NCBI GenBank assembly: GCA_964036665.1
Contig: OZ038526.1
Coordinates: 15,438,001 to 15,502,000, forward strand
Direction: 5' to 3'
Origin: Gordius sp. MW1
Lineage: Eukaryota > Nematomorpha > Gordioida > Gordea > Gordiidae
Length of the DNA stretch: 64,000 nucleotides
Shown: in pieces, positions 48,413-62,400 of the stretch
Layout: the number at the start of each line of letters is the position of its first letter
How positions within the stretch are numbered: position 1 is the first letter of the stretch
Position numbers and translations under genes: made by a program
The notes under the pieces: generated by a model
Databases searched by the model: none
What the model saw: only the letters and a program-made list of their open reading frames with translations
Told to the model about the DNA's origin: nothing

Positions 48413-51400
48413 ACTTGGGATCATAGAAACCGCGTCTGAAAACGACAACTTTCATCGGATGAATACGGTTCAAAGAAAAATATGTGAAAAGTTTTGAGGT
48501 AAAAATATTTATTTTTTTCGATTCTATGTGAAAGAGCATGAAAAAATATATAAAAGTAAGCCAATTTGAGAATTCTATTATCCTCGATTGACTTCCGAAA
48601 AGAGGTTTTAAGCTGCGAGAACTATCATTTTGACAAAAGACAACGTTTTATTGTTGCGATTAGTTTGTTGTATCGCAACGTGAGTGCTTAATTTTTCAAA
48701 ACTGCTCTATGCGGTCATGATTTCAAAGTAAAAGTTTTTAGATTCTGATAAATTTTTACTTGGGATCATAGAAACCACGTCTGAAAACGACAACTTTCAT
48801 CGGATGAATACGGTTCAAAGTAAAATATGTGAAAAATTTTGAGGCAAATATATTTATGTTTTCGATTCTATGTGAAAGAGCATGAAAAAATATATAAAAG
48901 TAAGCCAATTTGAGAATCCTATTATCCTCGATTGACTTCCGAAAAGAGGTTTTAAGCTGCGAGAACCATCATTTTGACAAAAGACAATGTTTTATTGTTG
49001 CGATTAGTTTGTTGTATCGCAACGTGAGTGCCTAATTTTTGAAAACTGTAATATGCGATCATGATTTCAAAGTAATAATTTTTAAATTCTGATAAATTTT
49101 TACTTGGGATCATAGAAACCACGTCTGAAAACGACAACTTTCATCGGATGAATACGGTTCAAAGAAAAATATGTGAAAAATTTTGAGGTAAATTTTTTTA
49201 TTTTTTTCGATTCTATGTGAAAGAGCATGAAAAAATATATAAAAGTAAGCCAATTTGAGAATCCTATTATCCTCGATTGACTTCCGAAAAGAGGTTTTAA
49301 GCTGCGAGAACTATCATTTTGACAAAAGACAACGTTTTATTGTTGCGATTAGTTTGTTGTATCGCAACGTGAGTGCTTAATTTTTGGAAACTGCTCTATG
49401 CGATCATGATTTCAAAGTAATAGTTTTTAGATTCTGATAAATATTTACTTGGGATCATAGAAACCACGTCTGAAAACGACAACTTTCATCGGATGAATAC
49501 GGTTCAAAGAAAAATATGTGAAAATTTTTGAGGTAAAATTTTTTATTTTTTTCGATTCTATGTGAAAGAGCATGAAAAAATATATAAAAGTAAGCCAATT
49601 TGAGAATCCTATTATCCTCGATTGACTTCCGAAAAGAGGTTTTAAGCTGCGAGAACTATCATTTTTACAAAAGACAACGTTTTATTGTTGCGATTAGTTT
49701 GTTGTATCGCAACATGAGTGCTTAATTTTTCAAAACTGCTCTATGCGATCATGATTTCAAAGTAATAGTTTTTAGATTCTGATAAATTTTTACTTGGGAT
49801 CATAGAAACCACGTCTGAAAACGACAACTTTCATCGGATGAATACGGTTCAAAGAAAAATATGTGAAAAATTTTGAGGTAAAAATATTTATTTTTTTCGA
49901 TTCTATGTGAAAGAGCATGAAAAAATATATAAAAGTAAGCCAATTTGAGAATCCTATTATCCTGGATTGACTTCCGAAAAGAGGTTTTAAGCTGCGAGAA
50001 CTATCATTTTGACAAAAGACAACGTTTTATTGTTGCGATTAGTTTGTTGTATCGCAACGTGAGTGCTTAATTTTTGAAAACTGCTCTATGCGATCATGAT
50101 TTCAAAGTAATAGTTTTTAGATTCTGATAAATTTTTACTTGGGATCATGGAAACCACGTCTGAAAACGACAACTTTCATCGGATGAATACGGTTCAAAGA
50201 AAAATATGTAAAAAATTTTGAGGTAAAAATATTTATTTTTTTTCGATTCTATGTGAAAGAGCATGAAAAAATATATAAAAGTAAGCCAATTTGAGAATCC
50301 TATTATCCTCGATTGACTTCCGAAAAGAGGTTTTAATCTGCGAGAACTATCATTTTGACAAAAGACAACGTTTTATTGTTGCGATTAGTTTGTTGTATCG
50401 CAACGTGAGTGGTTAATTTTTGAAAACTGCTCTATGCGATCATGATTTCAAAGTAATAGTTTTTAGATTCTGATAAATTTTTACTTGGGATCATAGAAAC
50501 CACGTCTGAAAACGACAACTTTCATCGGATGAATACGGTTCAAAGAAAAATATGTGAAAAATTTTGAGGTAAAAATATTTATTTTTTTCGATTCTATGTG
50601 AAAGAGCATGAAAAAATATATAAAAGTAAGCCAATTTGAGAATCCTATTATCCTCGATTGACTTCCGAAAAGAGGTTTTAAGCTGCGAGAACTATCATTT
50701 TGACAAAAGACAACGTTTTATTGTTGCGATTAGTTTGTTGTATCGCAACGTGAGTGCTCAATTTTTGAAAACTGCTCTATGCGATCATGATTTCAAAGTA
50801 ATAGTTTTTAGATTCTGATAAATTTTTACTTGGGATCATAGAAACCACGTCTGAAAACGACAACTTTCATCGGATGAATACGGTTCAAAGAAAAATATGT
50901 GAAAAATTTTGAGGTAAAAATATTTATTTTTTTCGATTCTATGTGAAAGAGCATGAAAAAATATATAAAAGTAAGCCAATTTGAGAATCCTATTATCCTC
51001 GATTGACTTCCGAAAAGAGGTTTTAAGCTGCGAGAACTATCATTTTGACAAAAGACAACGTTTTATTGTTGCGATTAGTTTGTTGTATCGCAACGTGAGT
51101 GCTTAATTTTTGAAAACTGCTCTATGCGATCATGATTTCAAAGTAATAGTTTTTAGATTCTGATAAATTTTTACTTGATATCATAGAAACCGCGTCTGAA
51201 AAGGACAACTTTCATCGGATGAATACGGTTCAAAGAAAAATATGTGAAAAGTTTTTAGGTAAAAATATTTATTTTTTTCGATTCTATGTGAAAGAGCATG
51301 AAAAAATATATAAAAGTAAGCCAATTTGAGAATCCTATTATCCTCGATTGACTTCCGAAAAGAGGTTTTAAGCTGCGAGAACTATCATTTTGACAAAAGA

Positions 51401-51862
51401 CAACGTTTTATTGTTGCGATTAGTTTGTTGTATCGCAACGTGAGTGCTTAATTTTTCAAAACTGCTCTATGCGGTCATGATTTCAAAGTAAAAGTTTTTA
51501 GATTCTGATAAATTTTTACTTGGGATCATAGAAACCACGTCTGAAAACGACAACTTTCATCGGATGAATACGGTTCAAAGTAAAATATGTGAAAAATTTT
51601 GAGGCAAAAATATTTATGTTTTTCGATTCTATGTGAAAGAGCATGAAAAAATATATAAAAGTAAGCCAATTTGAGAATCCTATTATCCTCGATTGACTTC
51701 CGAAAAGAGGTTTTAAGCTGCGAGAACTATCATTTTGACAAAAGACAATGTTTTATTGTTGCGATTAGTTTGTTGTATCGCAACGTGAGTGCCTAATTTT
51801 TGAAAACTGTAATATGCGATCATGATTTCAAAGTAATAGTTTTTAAATTCTGATAAATTTTT
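48413..51862 (+). repeat. 10-monomer HOR, copy 3 (3450 bp)
   Basis: Monomer starts: 48413, 48758, 49102, 49447, 49792, 50137, 50483, 50828, 51173, 51518. Each lies 6897 bp after its partner in copy 2 and all ten lengths agree. The shared stretch runs about 4.4 kb in total, from near 40590/47487 to 44984/51881, where ACCGCGTCTG (copy 2 side) versus ACCACGTCTG (copy 3 side) marks the divergence. Only single-base differences were noticed inside it. Confidence 0.9.
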
Positions 51863-53924
51863 ACTTGGGATCATAGAAACCACGTCTGAAAACGACAACT
51901 TTCATCGGATGAATACGGTTCAAAGAAAAATATGTGAAAAATTTTGAGGTAAATTTTTTTATTTTTTTCGATTCTATGTGAAAGAGCATAAAAAATATAT
52001 AAAAGTAAGCCAATTTGAGAATCCTATTATCCTCGATTGACTTCCGAAAAGAGGTTTTAAGCTGCGAGAACTATCATTTTGACAAAAGACAACGTTTTAT
52101 TGTTGCGATTAGTTTGTTGTATCGCAACATGAGTGCTTTTTTTTCAAAACTGCTCTATGCGATCATGATTTCAAAGTAATAGTTTTTAGATTCTGATAAA
52201 TTTTTACTTGGGATCATAGAAACCACGTCTGAAAACGACAACTTTCATCGGATGAATACGGTTCAAAGAAAAATATGTGAAAAATTTTGAGGTAAAAATA
52301 TTTATTTTTTTCCATTCTATGTGAAAGAGCATGAAAAAATATATTAAAGTAAGCCAATTTGAGAATCCTATTATCCTGGATTGACTTCCGAAAAGAGGTT
52401 TTAAGCTGCGAGAACTATCATTTTGACAAAAGACAACGTTTTATTGTTGCGATTAGTTTGTTGTATCGCAACGTGAGTGCTTAATTTTTGAAAAATGTAC
52501 TATGCGATCATGATTTCAAAGTAATAGTTTTTAGATTCTGATAAATTTTTACTTGGGATCATAGAAACCACGTCTGAAAACGACAACTTTCATCGGATGA
52601 ATACGGTTAAAAGAAAAATATGTGAAAAATTTTGAGGTAAAATTTTTTATTTTTTTCAATTCTATGTGAAAGAGCATGAAAAAATATATAAAAGTAAGCC
52701 AATTTGAGAATCCCATATCCTCGATTGACTTCCGAAAAGAGGTTTTAAGCTGCGAGAACTATCATTTTGACAAAAGACAACGTCTTATTGTTGCGATTAG
52801 TTTGTTGTATCGCAACGTGAGTGCTTAATTTTTGAAAACTGCTCTATGCGATCATGATTTCAAAGTAATAGTTTTTAGATTCTGATAAATTTTTACTTGG
52901 GATCATAGAAACCACGTCTGAAAACGACAACTTTCATCGGATGAATACGGTTCAAAGAAAAATATGTGAAAAATTTTGAGGTAAAAATTTTAAATTTTTC
53001 TCGATTCTATGTGAAAGAGCATGAAAAAATATATAAAAGTAAGCCAGTTTGAGAATCCTATTATCGTCGATTGACTTCCGAAAAGAGGTTTTAAGCTGCG
53101 AGAACTATCATTTTGACAAAAGACAACGTTTTATTGTTGCGATTAGTTTGTTGTATCGCAACGTGGCTTAATTTTTGAAAAATGTTCTATGCGATCATGA
53201 TTTCAAAGTAATAGTTTTTAGATTCTGATAAATTTTTACTTGGGATCATAGAAACCACGTCTGAAAACGACAACTTTCATCGGATGAATACGGTTCAAAG
53301 AAAAATATGTGAAATATTTTGAGGTAAAAATATTTATTTTTTTCGATTCTCTGTGAAAGAGCATAAAAAAATATATAAAAGTAAGCCAATTTGAGAATCC
53401 TATTAACCTGGATTGACTTCCGAAAATAGGTTTTAAGCTGCGAGAACTATCATTTTGACAAAAGACAACGTTTTATTGTTGCGATTAGTTTGTTGTATCG
53501 CAACGTAGCTTAATTTTTGAAAAATGCTCTATGCGATCATGATTTCAAAGTAATAGTTTTTAGATTCTGATAAATATTTACTTGGGATCATAGAAACCAC
53601 GTGTGAAAACGCCAACTTTCATCGGATGAATACGGTTCAAAGAAAAATATGTGAAAAATTTTGAGGTAAAATTGTTTATTTTTTTCGATTCTATGTGAAA
53701 GAGCATGAAAAAATATATAAAAGTAATTCAATTTGAGAATCCTATTATCCTAAATTGACTTCCGAAAAGAGGTTTTAAGCTGCGAGAACTATCATTTTGA
53801 CAAAAGACAAAGTTTTATTGTTGCGATTAGTTTGTTGTATCGCAACGTGAGTGCTTAATTTTTGAAAACTGCTCTATGCGATCATGATTTCAAAGTAATA
53901 GTTTTTAGATTCTGATAAATTTTT
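51863..53924 (+). repeat. Transitional block of six diverged monomers
   Basis: Monomer starts: 51863, 52206, 52551, 52895, 53238, 53580. Each has private marks: GTGCTTTTTTTTTC in 51863, ATATTAAAG in 52206, GAATCCCATATCC in 52551 (also seen only in 3446), an A/T rearrangement plus ATCGTCGATTG in 52895, ATTAACCTGG with AAAATAGG in 53238, and CACGTGTGAAAACGCC in 53580. The last two recur as 54267 and 54608, so this block grades into the 16-mer domain. CGTGGCTTAA or CGTAGCTTAA tails begin here. Confidence 0.75.
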
Positions 53925-56900
53925 ACTTGGGATCATAGAAACCACGTCTGAAAACGACAACTTTCATCGGATGAATACGGTTCAAAGAAAAATATGTGAA
54001 AAGTTTTGAGGTAAAATTTTTTATTTTTTTCGATTCTATGCGAAAGAGCATGACAAAATATATAAAAGTAATTCAATTTGAGAATCCTATTATCCTCGAT
54101 TGACTTCCGAAAAGAGGTTTTAAGCTGCGAGAACTATCATTTTGACAAAAGACAACGTTTTATTGTTGCGATTAGTTTGTTGTATCGCAACGTGGCTTAA
54201 TTTTTGAAAAATGCTCTATGCGATCATGATTTCAAAGTAATAGTTTTTAGATTCTGATAAATTTTTACTTGGGATCATAGAAACCACGTCTGAAAACGAC
54301 AACTTTCATCGGATGAATACGGTTCAAAGAAAAATATGTGAAATATTTTGAGGTAAAAAAATTTATTTTTTTCGATTCTCTGTGAAAGAGCATAAAAAAA
54401 TATATAAAAGTAAGCCAATTTGAGAATCCTATTAACCTGGATTGACTTCCGAAAATAGGTTTTAAGCTGCGAGAACTATCATTTTGACAAAAGACAACGT
54501 TTTATTGTTGCGATTAGTTTGTTGTATCGTACGTGGCTTAATTTTTAAAAAATGCTCTATGCGATCATGATTTCAAAGTAATAGTTTTTAGATTCTGATA
54601 AATATTTACTTGGGATCATAGAAACCACGTGTGAAAACGCCAACTTTCATCGGATGAATACGGTTCAAAGAAAAATATGTGAAAAATTTTGAGGTAAAAT
54701 TTTTTATTTTTTTCGATTCTATGTGAAAGAGCATGAAAAAATATATAAAAGTAATTCAATTTGAGAATCCTATTATCCTCAATTGACTTCCGAAAAGAGG
54801 TTTTAAGCTGCGAGAACTATCATTTTGACAAAAGACAACGTTTTATTGTTGCGATTAGTTTGTTGTATCGCAACGTGAGTGCTTAATTTTTGAAAACTGC
54901 TCTATGCGATCATGATTTCAAAGTAATAGTTTTTAGATTCTGATAAATTTTTACTTGGGATCATAGAAACCACGTCTGAAAACGACAACTTTCATCGGAT
55001 GAATACGGTTCAAAGAAAAATATGTGAAAAGTTTTGAGGTAAAATTTTTTATTTTTTTCGATTCTATGTGAAAGAGCATGACAAAATATATAAAAGTAAT
55101 TCAATTTGAGAATCCTATTATCCTCGATTGACTTCCGAAAAAGGTTTTAAGCTGCGAGAACTATCATTTTGACAAAAGACAACGTTTTATTGTTGCGATT
55201 AGTTTGTTGTATCGCAACGTGCTTAATTTTTGAAAACTGCTCTATGCGATCATGATTTCAAAGTAATAGTTTTTAGATTCTGATAAATTTTAACTTGGGA
55301 TCATAGAAACCACGTCTGAAAACGACAACTTTCATCGGATGAATACGGTTCAAAGAAAAATATGTGAAAAGTTTTGAGGTAAAAACATTTATTTTTTTCG
55401 ATTCTATGTGAAAGAGCATGAAAAAATATATAAAAGTAAGCCAGTTTGAGAATCCTATTATCGTCGATTGACTTCCGAAAAGAGGTTTTAAGCTGCGAGA
55501 ACTAATTTTGACAAAAGACAACGTTTTATTGTTGCGATTAGTTTGTTGTATCGCAACGTGGCTTAATTTTTGAAAAATGCTCTATGCGATCATGATTTCA
55601 AAGTAATAGTTTTTAGATTCTGATAAATTTTTACTTGGGATCATAGAAACCACGTCTGAAAACGACAACTTTCATCGGATGAATACGGTTGAAAGAAAAA
55701 TATGTGAAAAATTTTGAGGTAAAAATATTTAGTTTTTTCGATTCTATGTGAAAGAGCATGAAAAAATATATAAAAGTAAGCCAATTTGAGAATCCTATTA
55801 TCCTGGATTGACTTCCGAAAAGAGGTTTTAAGCTGCGAGAACTATCATTTTGACAAAAGACAACGTTTTATTGTTGCGATTAGTTTGTTGTATCGCAACG
55901 TGAGTGCTTAATTTTTGAAAACTGCTCTATGCGATCATTCAAAGTAATAGTTTTTAGATTCTGATAAATTTTTACTTGGGATCATAGAAACCACGTCTGA
56001 AAACGACAACTTTCATCGGATGAATACGGTTCAAAGAAAAATATGTGAAAAATTTTGAGGTAAAAATATTTATTTTTTTCGATTCTATGTGAAAGAGCAT
56101 GAAAAAATATATAAAAGTAAGCCAATTTGAGAATCCTATTATCCTCGATTGACTTCCGAAAAGAGGTTTTAAGCTGCGAGAACTATCATTTTGACAAAAG
56201 ACAACGTTTTATTGTTGCGATTAGTTTGTTGTATCGCAACGTGATTGCTTAATTTTTGAAAACTGCTCTATGCGATCATGATTTCAAAGTAATAGTTTTT
56301 AGATTCTGATAAATTTTTACTTGGGATCATAGAAACCACGTCTGAAAACGACAACTTTCATCGGATGAATACGGTTCAAAGAAAAATATGTCAAAAATTT
56401 TGAGGTAAAAATATTTATTTTTTTCGATTCTATGTGAAAGAGCATGAAAAAATATATAAAAGTAAGCCAATTTGAGAATCCTATTATCCTCGATTGACTT
56501 CCGAAAAGAGGTTTTAAGCTGCGAGAACTATCATTTAGACAAAAGACAACGTTTTATTGTTGCGATTAGTTTGTTGTATCGCAACGTGAGTGCTTAATTT
56601 TTGAAAACTGCTCTATGCGATCATTCAAAGTAATAGTTTTTAGATTCTGATAAATTTTTACTTGGGATCATAGAAACCACGTCTGAAAACGACAACTTTC
56701 ATCTGATGAATACGGTTCAAAGATAAATATGTGAAAAATTGTGAGGTAAAAATATTTATTTTTTTCGATTCTATGTGAAAGAGCATGAAAAAATATATAA
56801 AAGTAAGTCAATTTGAGAATCCTATTATCCTCGATTGACTTCCGAAAAGAGGTTATAAGCTGCGAGAACTATCATTTTGACAAAAGACAACGTTTTATTG

Positions 56901-59407
56901 TTGCGATTAGTTTGTTGTATCGCAACGTGATTGCTTAATTTTTGAAAACTGCTCTATGCGATCATAATTTCAAAGTAATAGTTTTTAGATTCTGATAAAT
57001 TTTTACTTGGGATCATAGAAACCACGTCTGAAAACGACAACTTTGATCGGATGAATACGGTTCAAAGAAAAATATGTGAAAAATTTTGAGGCAAAAATAT
57101 TTATTTTTTTCGATTCTATGTGAAAGAGCATGAAAAAATATATAAAAGTAAGTCAATTTGAGAATCCTATTATCCTCGATTGACTTCCGAAAAGAGGTTT
57201 TAAGCTGCGAGAACTATCATTTTGACAAAAGACAACGTTTTATTGTTGCGATTAGTTTGTTGTATCGCAACGTGATTGCTTAATTTTTGAAAACTGCTCT
57301 ATGCGATCATGATTTCAAAGTAATAGTTTTTAGATTCTGATAAATTTTTACTTGGGATCATAGAAACCACGTCTGAAAACGACAACTTTCATCGGATGAA
57401 TACGGTTCAAAGATAAATATGTGAAAAATTGTGAGGTAAAAATATTTATTTTTTTTCGATTCTATGTGAAAGAGCATGAAAAAATATATAAAAGTAAGTC
57501 AATTTGAGAATCCTATTATCCTCGATTGACTTCCGAAAAGAGGTTTTAAGCTGCGAGAACTATCATTTTGACAAAAGACAACGTTTTATTGTTGCGATTA
57601 GTTTGTTGTATCGCAACGTGATTGCTTAATTTTTGAAAACTGCTCTATGCGATCATGATTTCAAAGTAATAGTTTTTAGATTCTGATAAATTTTTACTTG
57701 GGATCATAGAAACCACGTCTGAAAACGACAACTTTCATCGGATGAATACGGTTCAAAGAAAAATATGTGAAAAATTTTGAGGTAAAAATATTTATTTTTT
57801 TCAATTCTATGTGAAAGAGCATGAAAAAATATATAAAAGTAAGCCAATTTGAGAATCCTATTATCCTCGATTGACTTCCGAAAAGAGGTTTTAAGCTGCG
57901 AGAACTATCATTTTGACAAAAGGCAACGTTTTATTGTTGCGATTAGTTTGTTGTATCGCAACGTGAGAGCTTAATTTTTGAAAACTGCTCTATGCGATCA
58001 TGATTTTAAAGTAATAGTTTTTAGATTCTGATAAATTTTTACTTGGGATCATAGAAACCACATCTGAAAACGACAACTTTCATCTGATGAATACGGTTCA
58101 AAGAAAAATATGTGAAAAATTTTGAGGTAAAAATATTTATTTTTTTCGATTCTATGTGAAAGAGCATGAAAAAATATATAAAAGTAAGCCAATTTAAGAA
58201 TCCTATTATCCTCGATTGATTTCCGAAAAGAGGTTTTAAGCTGCGAGAATTATCATTTTGACAAAAGACAACGTTTTATTGTTGCGATTAGTTTGTTGTA
58301 TCGCACCGTGAGTGCTTAATTTTTAAAAACTGCTCTATGCGATCATGATTTCAAGGTAATAGTTTTTAGATTCTGATAAATTTTTACTTGGAATCATAGA
58401 AACCACGTCTGAAAACGACAACTTTCATCGGATGAATACGGTTCAAAGAAAAATATGTGAAAAATTTTGAGGTAAAAATATTTATTTTTTTCGATTCTAT
58501 GTGAAAGAGCATAAAAAAATATATAAAAGTAAGCCAATTTGAGAATCCTATTATCCTCGATTGACTTCCGAAAAGAGGTTTTAAGCTGCGAGAACTATCA
58601 TTTTGACAAAAGACAACGTTTTATTGTTGCGATTAGTTTGTTGTATCGCAACGTGAGTGCTTAATTTTTGAAAACTGCTCTATGCGATCATGATTTCAAA
58701 GTAATAGTTTTTAGATTCTGATAAATTTTTACTTGGGATCATAGAAACCACGTCTGAAAACGACAACTTTCATCGGATGAATACGGTTCAAAGAAAAATA
58801 TGTGAAAAATTTTGAGGTAAAAATATTTATTTTTTTCAATTCTATGTGAAAGAGCATGAAAAAATATATAAAAGTAAGCCAATTTGAGAATCCTATTATC
58901 CTCGATTGACTTCCGAAAAGAGGTTTTAAGCTGCGAGAACTATCATTTTGACAAAAGACAACGTTTTATTGTTGCGATTAATTTGTTGTATCGCAACGTG
59001 AGTGCTTAATTTTTGAAAACTGCTCTATGCGTCAAAGTAATAGTTTTTAGATTCTGATAAATTTTTACTTGGGATCATAGAAACCACGTCTGAAAACGAC
59101 AACTTTCATCGGATGAATACGGTTCAAAGAAAAATATGTGAAAAATTTTGAGGTAAAATTTTTTATTTTTTTCGATTCTATGTGAAAGAGCATGAAAAAA
59201 TATATAAAAGTAAGCCATTTTGAGAATCCTATTATCCTCGATTGACTTCCGAAAAGAGGTTTTAATCTGCGAGAACTATCATTTTGACAAAAGACAACGT
59301 TTTATTGTTGCGATTAGTTTGTTGTATCGCAACGTGAGTGCTTAATTTTTGAAAACTGCTCTATGCGATCATTCAAAGTAATAGTTTTTAGATTCTGATA
59401 AATTTTT
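53925..59407 (+). repeat. 16-monomer, 5483 bp unit, copy 1
   Basis: Monomer starts: 53925, 54267, 54608, 54953, 55293, 55633, 55974, 56319, 56660, 57005, 57350, 57696, 58041, 58386, 58731, 59067. Lengths 342, 341, 345, 340, 340, 341, 345, 341, 345, 345, 346, 345, 345, 345, 336, 341. Early monomers have GTAATTCAATTTG and GAGCATGACAAA; the middle ones have CGTGATTGC tails. The last two (336, 341 bp) match 695 and 1031 at the other end of the window, including the GCGTCAAAG deletion and AGGTTTTAATCTG. Confidence 0.9.
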
Positions 59408-62400
59408 ACTTGGGATCATAGAAACCACGTCTGAAAACGACAACTTTCATCGGATGAATACGGTTCAAAGAAAAATATGTGAAAAGTTTTGAGGTAAAAT
59501 TTTTTATTTTTTTCGATTCTATGCGAAAGAGCATGACAAAATATATAAAAGTAATTCAATTTGAGAATCCTATTATCCTCGATTGACTTCCGAAAAGAGG
59601 TTTTAAGCTGCGAGAACTATCATTTTGACAAAAGACAACGTTTTATTGTTGCGATTAGTTTGTTGTATCGCAACGTGGCTTAATTTTTGAAAAATGCTCT
59701 ATGCGATCATGATTTCAAAGTAATAGTTTTTAGATTCTGATAAATTTTTACTTGGGATCATAGAAACCACGTCTGAAAACGACAACTTTCATCGGATGAA
59801 TACGGTTCAAAGAAAAATATGTGAAATATTTTGAGGTAAAAAAATTTATTTTTTTCGATTCTCTGTGAAAGAGCATAAAAAAATATATAAAAGTAAGCCA
59901 ATTTGAGAATCCTATTAACCTGGATTGACTTCCGAAAATAGGTTTTAAGCTGCGAGAACTATCATTTTGACAAAAGACAACGTTTTATTGTTGCGATTAG
60001 TTTGTTGTATCGTACGTGGCTTAATTTTTAAAAAATGCTCTATGCGATCATGATTTCAAAGTAATAGTTTTTAGATTCTGATAAATATTTACTTGGGATC
60101 ATAGAAACCACGTGTGAAAACGCCAACTTTCATCGGATGAATACGGTTCAAAGAAAAATATGTGAAAAATTTTGAGGTAAAATTTTTTATTTTTTTCGAT
60201 TCTATGTGAAAGAGCATGAAAAAATATATAAAAGTAATTCAATTTGAGAATCCTATTATCCTCAATTGACTTCCGAAAAGAGGTTTTAAGCTGCGAGAAC
60301 TATCATTTTGACAAAAGACAACGTTTTATTGTTGCGATTAGTTTGTTGTATCGCAACGTGAGTGCTTAATTTTTGAAAACTGCTCTATGCGATCATGATT
60401 TCAAAGTAATAGTTTTTAGATTCTGATAAATTTTTACTTGGGATCATAGAAACCACGTCTGAAAACGACAACTTTCATCGGATGAATACGGTTCAAAGAA
60501 AAATATGTGAAAAGTTTTGAGGTAAAATTTTTTATTTTTTTCGATTCTATGTGAAAGAGCATGACAAAATATATAAAAGTAATTCAATTTGAGAATCCTA
60601 TTATCCTCGATTGACTTCCGAAAAAGGTTTTAAGCTGCGAGAACTATCATTTTGACAAAAGACAACGTTTTATTGTTGCGATTAGTTTGTTGTATCGCAA
60701 CGTGCTTAATTTTTGAAAACTGCTCTATGCGATCATGATTTCAAAGTAATAGTTTTTAGATTCTGATAAATTTTAACTTGGGATCATAGAAACCACGTCT
60801 GAAAACGACAACTTTCATCGGATGAATACGGTTCAAAGAAAAATATGTGAAAAGTTTTGAGGTAAAAACATTTATTTTTTTCGATTCTATGTGAAAGAGC
60901 ATGAAAAAATATATAAAAGTAAGCCAGTTTGAGAATCCTATTATCGTCGATTGACTTCCGAAAAGAGGTTTTAAGCTGCGAGAACTAATTTTGACAAAAG
61001 ACAACGTTTTATTGTTGCGATTAGTTTGTTGTATCGCAACGTGGCTTAATTTTTGAAAAATGCTCTATGCGATCATGATTTCAAAGTAATAGTTTTTAGA
61101 TTCTGATAAATTTTTACTTGGGATCATAGAAACCACGTCTGAAAACGACAACTTTCATCGGATGAATACGGTTGAAAGAAAAATATGTGAAAAATTTTGA
61201 GGTAAAAATATTTATTTTTTTCGATTCTATGTGAAAGAGCATGAAAAAATATATAAAAGTAAGCCAATTTGAGAATCCTATTATCCTGGATTGACTTCCG
61301 AAAAGAGGTTTTAAGCTGCGAGAACTATCATTTTGACAAAAGACAACGTTTTATTGTTGCGATTAGTTTGTTGTATCGCAACGTGAGTGCTTAATTTTTG
61401 AAAACTGCTCTATGCGATCATTCAAAGTAATAGTTTTTAGATTCTGATAAATTTTTACTTGGGATCATAGAAACCACGTCTGAAAACGACAACTTTCATC
61501 GGATGAATACGGTTCAAAGAAAAATATGTGAAAAATTTTGAGGTAAAAATATTTATTTTTTTCGATTCTATGTGAAAGAGCATGAAAAAATATATAAAAG
61601 TAAGCCAATTTGAGAATCCTATTATCCTCGATTGACTTCCGAAAAGAGGTTTTAAGCTGCGAGAACTATCATTTTGACAAAAGACAACGTTTTATTGTTG
61701 CGATTAGTTTGTTGTATCGCAACGTGATTGCTTAATTTTTGAAAACTGCTCTATGCGATCATGATTTCAAAGTAATAGTTTTTAGATTCTGATAAATTTT
61801 TACTTGGGATCATAGAAACCACGTCTGAAAACGACAACTTTCATCGGATGAATACGGTTCAAAGAAAAATATGTCAAAAATTTTGAGGTAAAAATATTTA
61901 TTTTTTTCGATTCTATGTGAAAGAGCATGAAAAAATATATAAAAGTAAGCCAATTTGAGAATCCTATTATCCTCGATTGACTTCCGAAAAGAGGTTTTAA
62001 GCTGCGAGAACTATCATTTAGACAAAAGACAACGTTTTATTGTTGCGATTAGTTTGTTGTATCGCAACGTGAGTGCTTAATTTTTGAAAACTGCTCTATG
62101 CGATCATTCAAAGTAATAGTTTTTAGATTCTGATAAATTTTTACTTGGGATCATAGAAACCACGTCTGAAAACGACAACTTTCATCTGATGAATACGGTT
62201 CAAAGATAAATATGTGAAAAATTGTGAGGTAAAAATATTTATTTTTTTCGATTCTATGTGAAAGAGCATGAAAAAATATATAAAAGTAAGTCAATTTGAG
62301 AATCCTATTATCCTCGATTGACTTCCGAAAAGAGGTTATAAGCTGCGAGAACTATCATTTTGACAAAAGACAACGTTTTATTGTTGCGATTAGTTTGTTG

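Noticed and set aside
55273-55521. 82-codon minus-strand open frame, identical at 60756
   Set aside because: Its identity is explained by the 5483 bp duplication. It lies wholly within satellite sequence.
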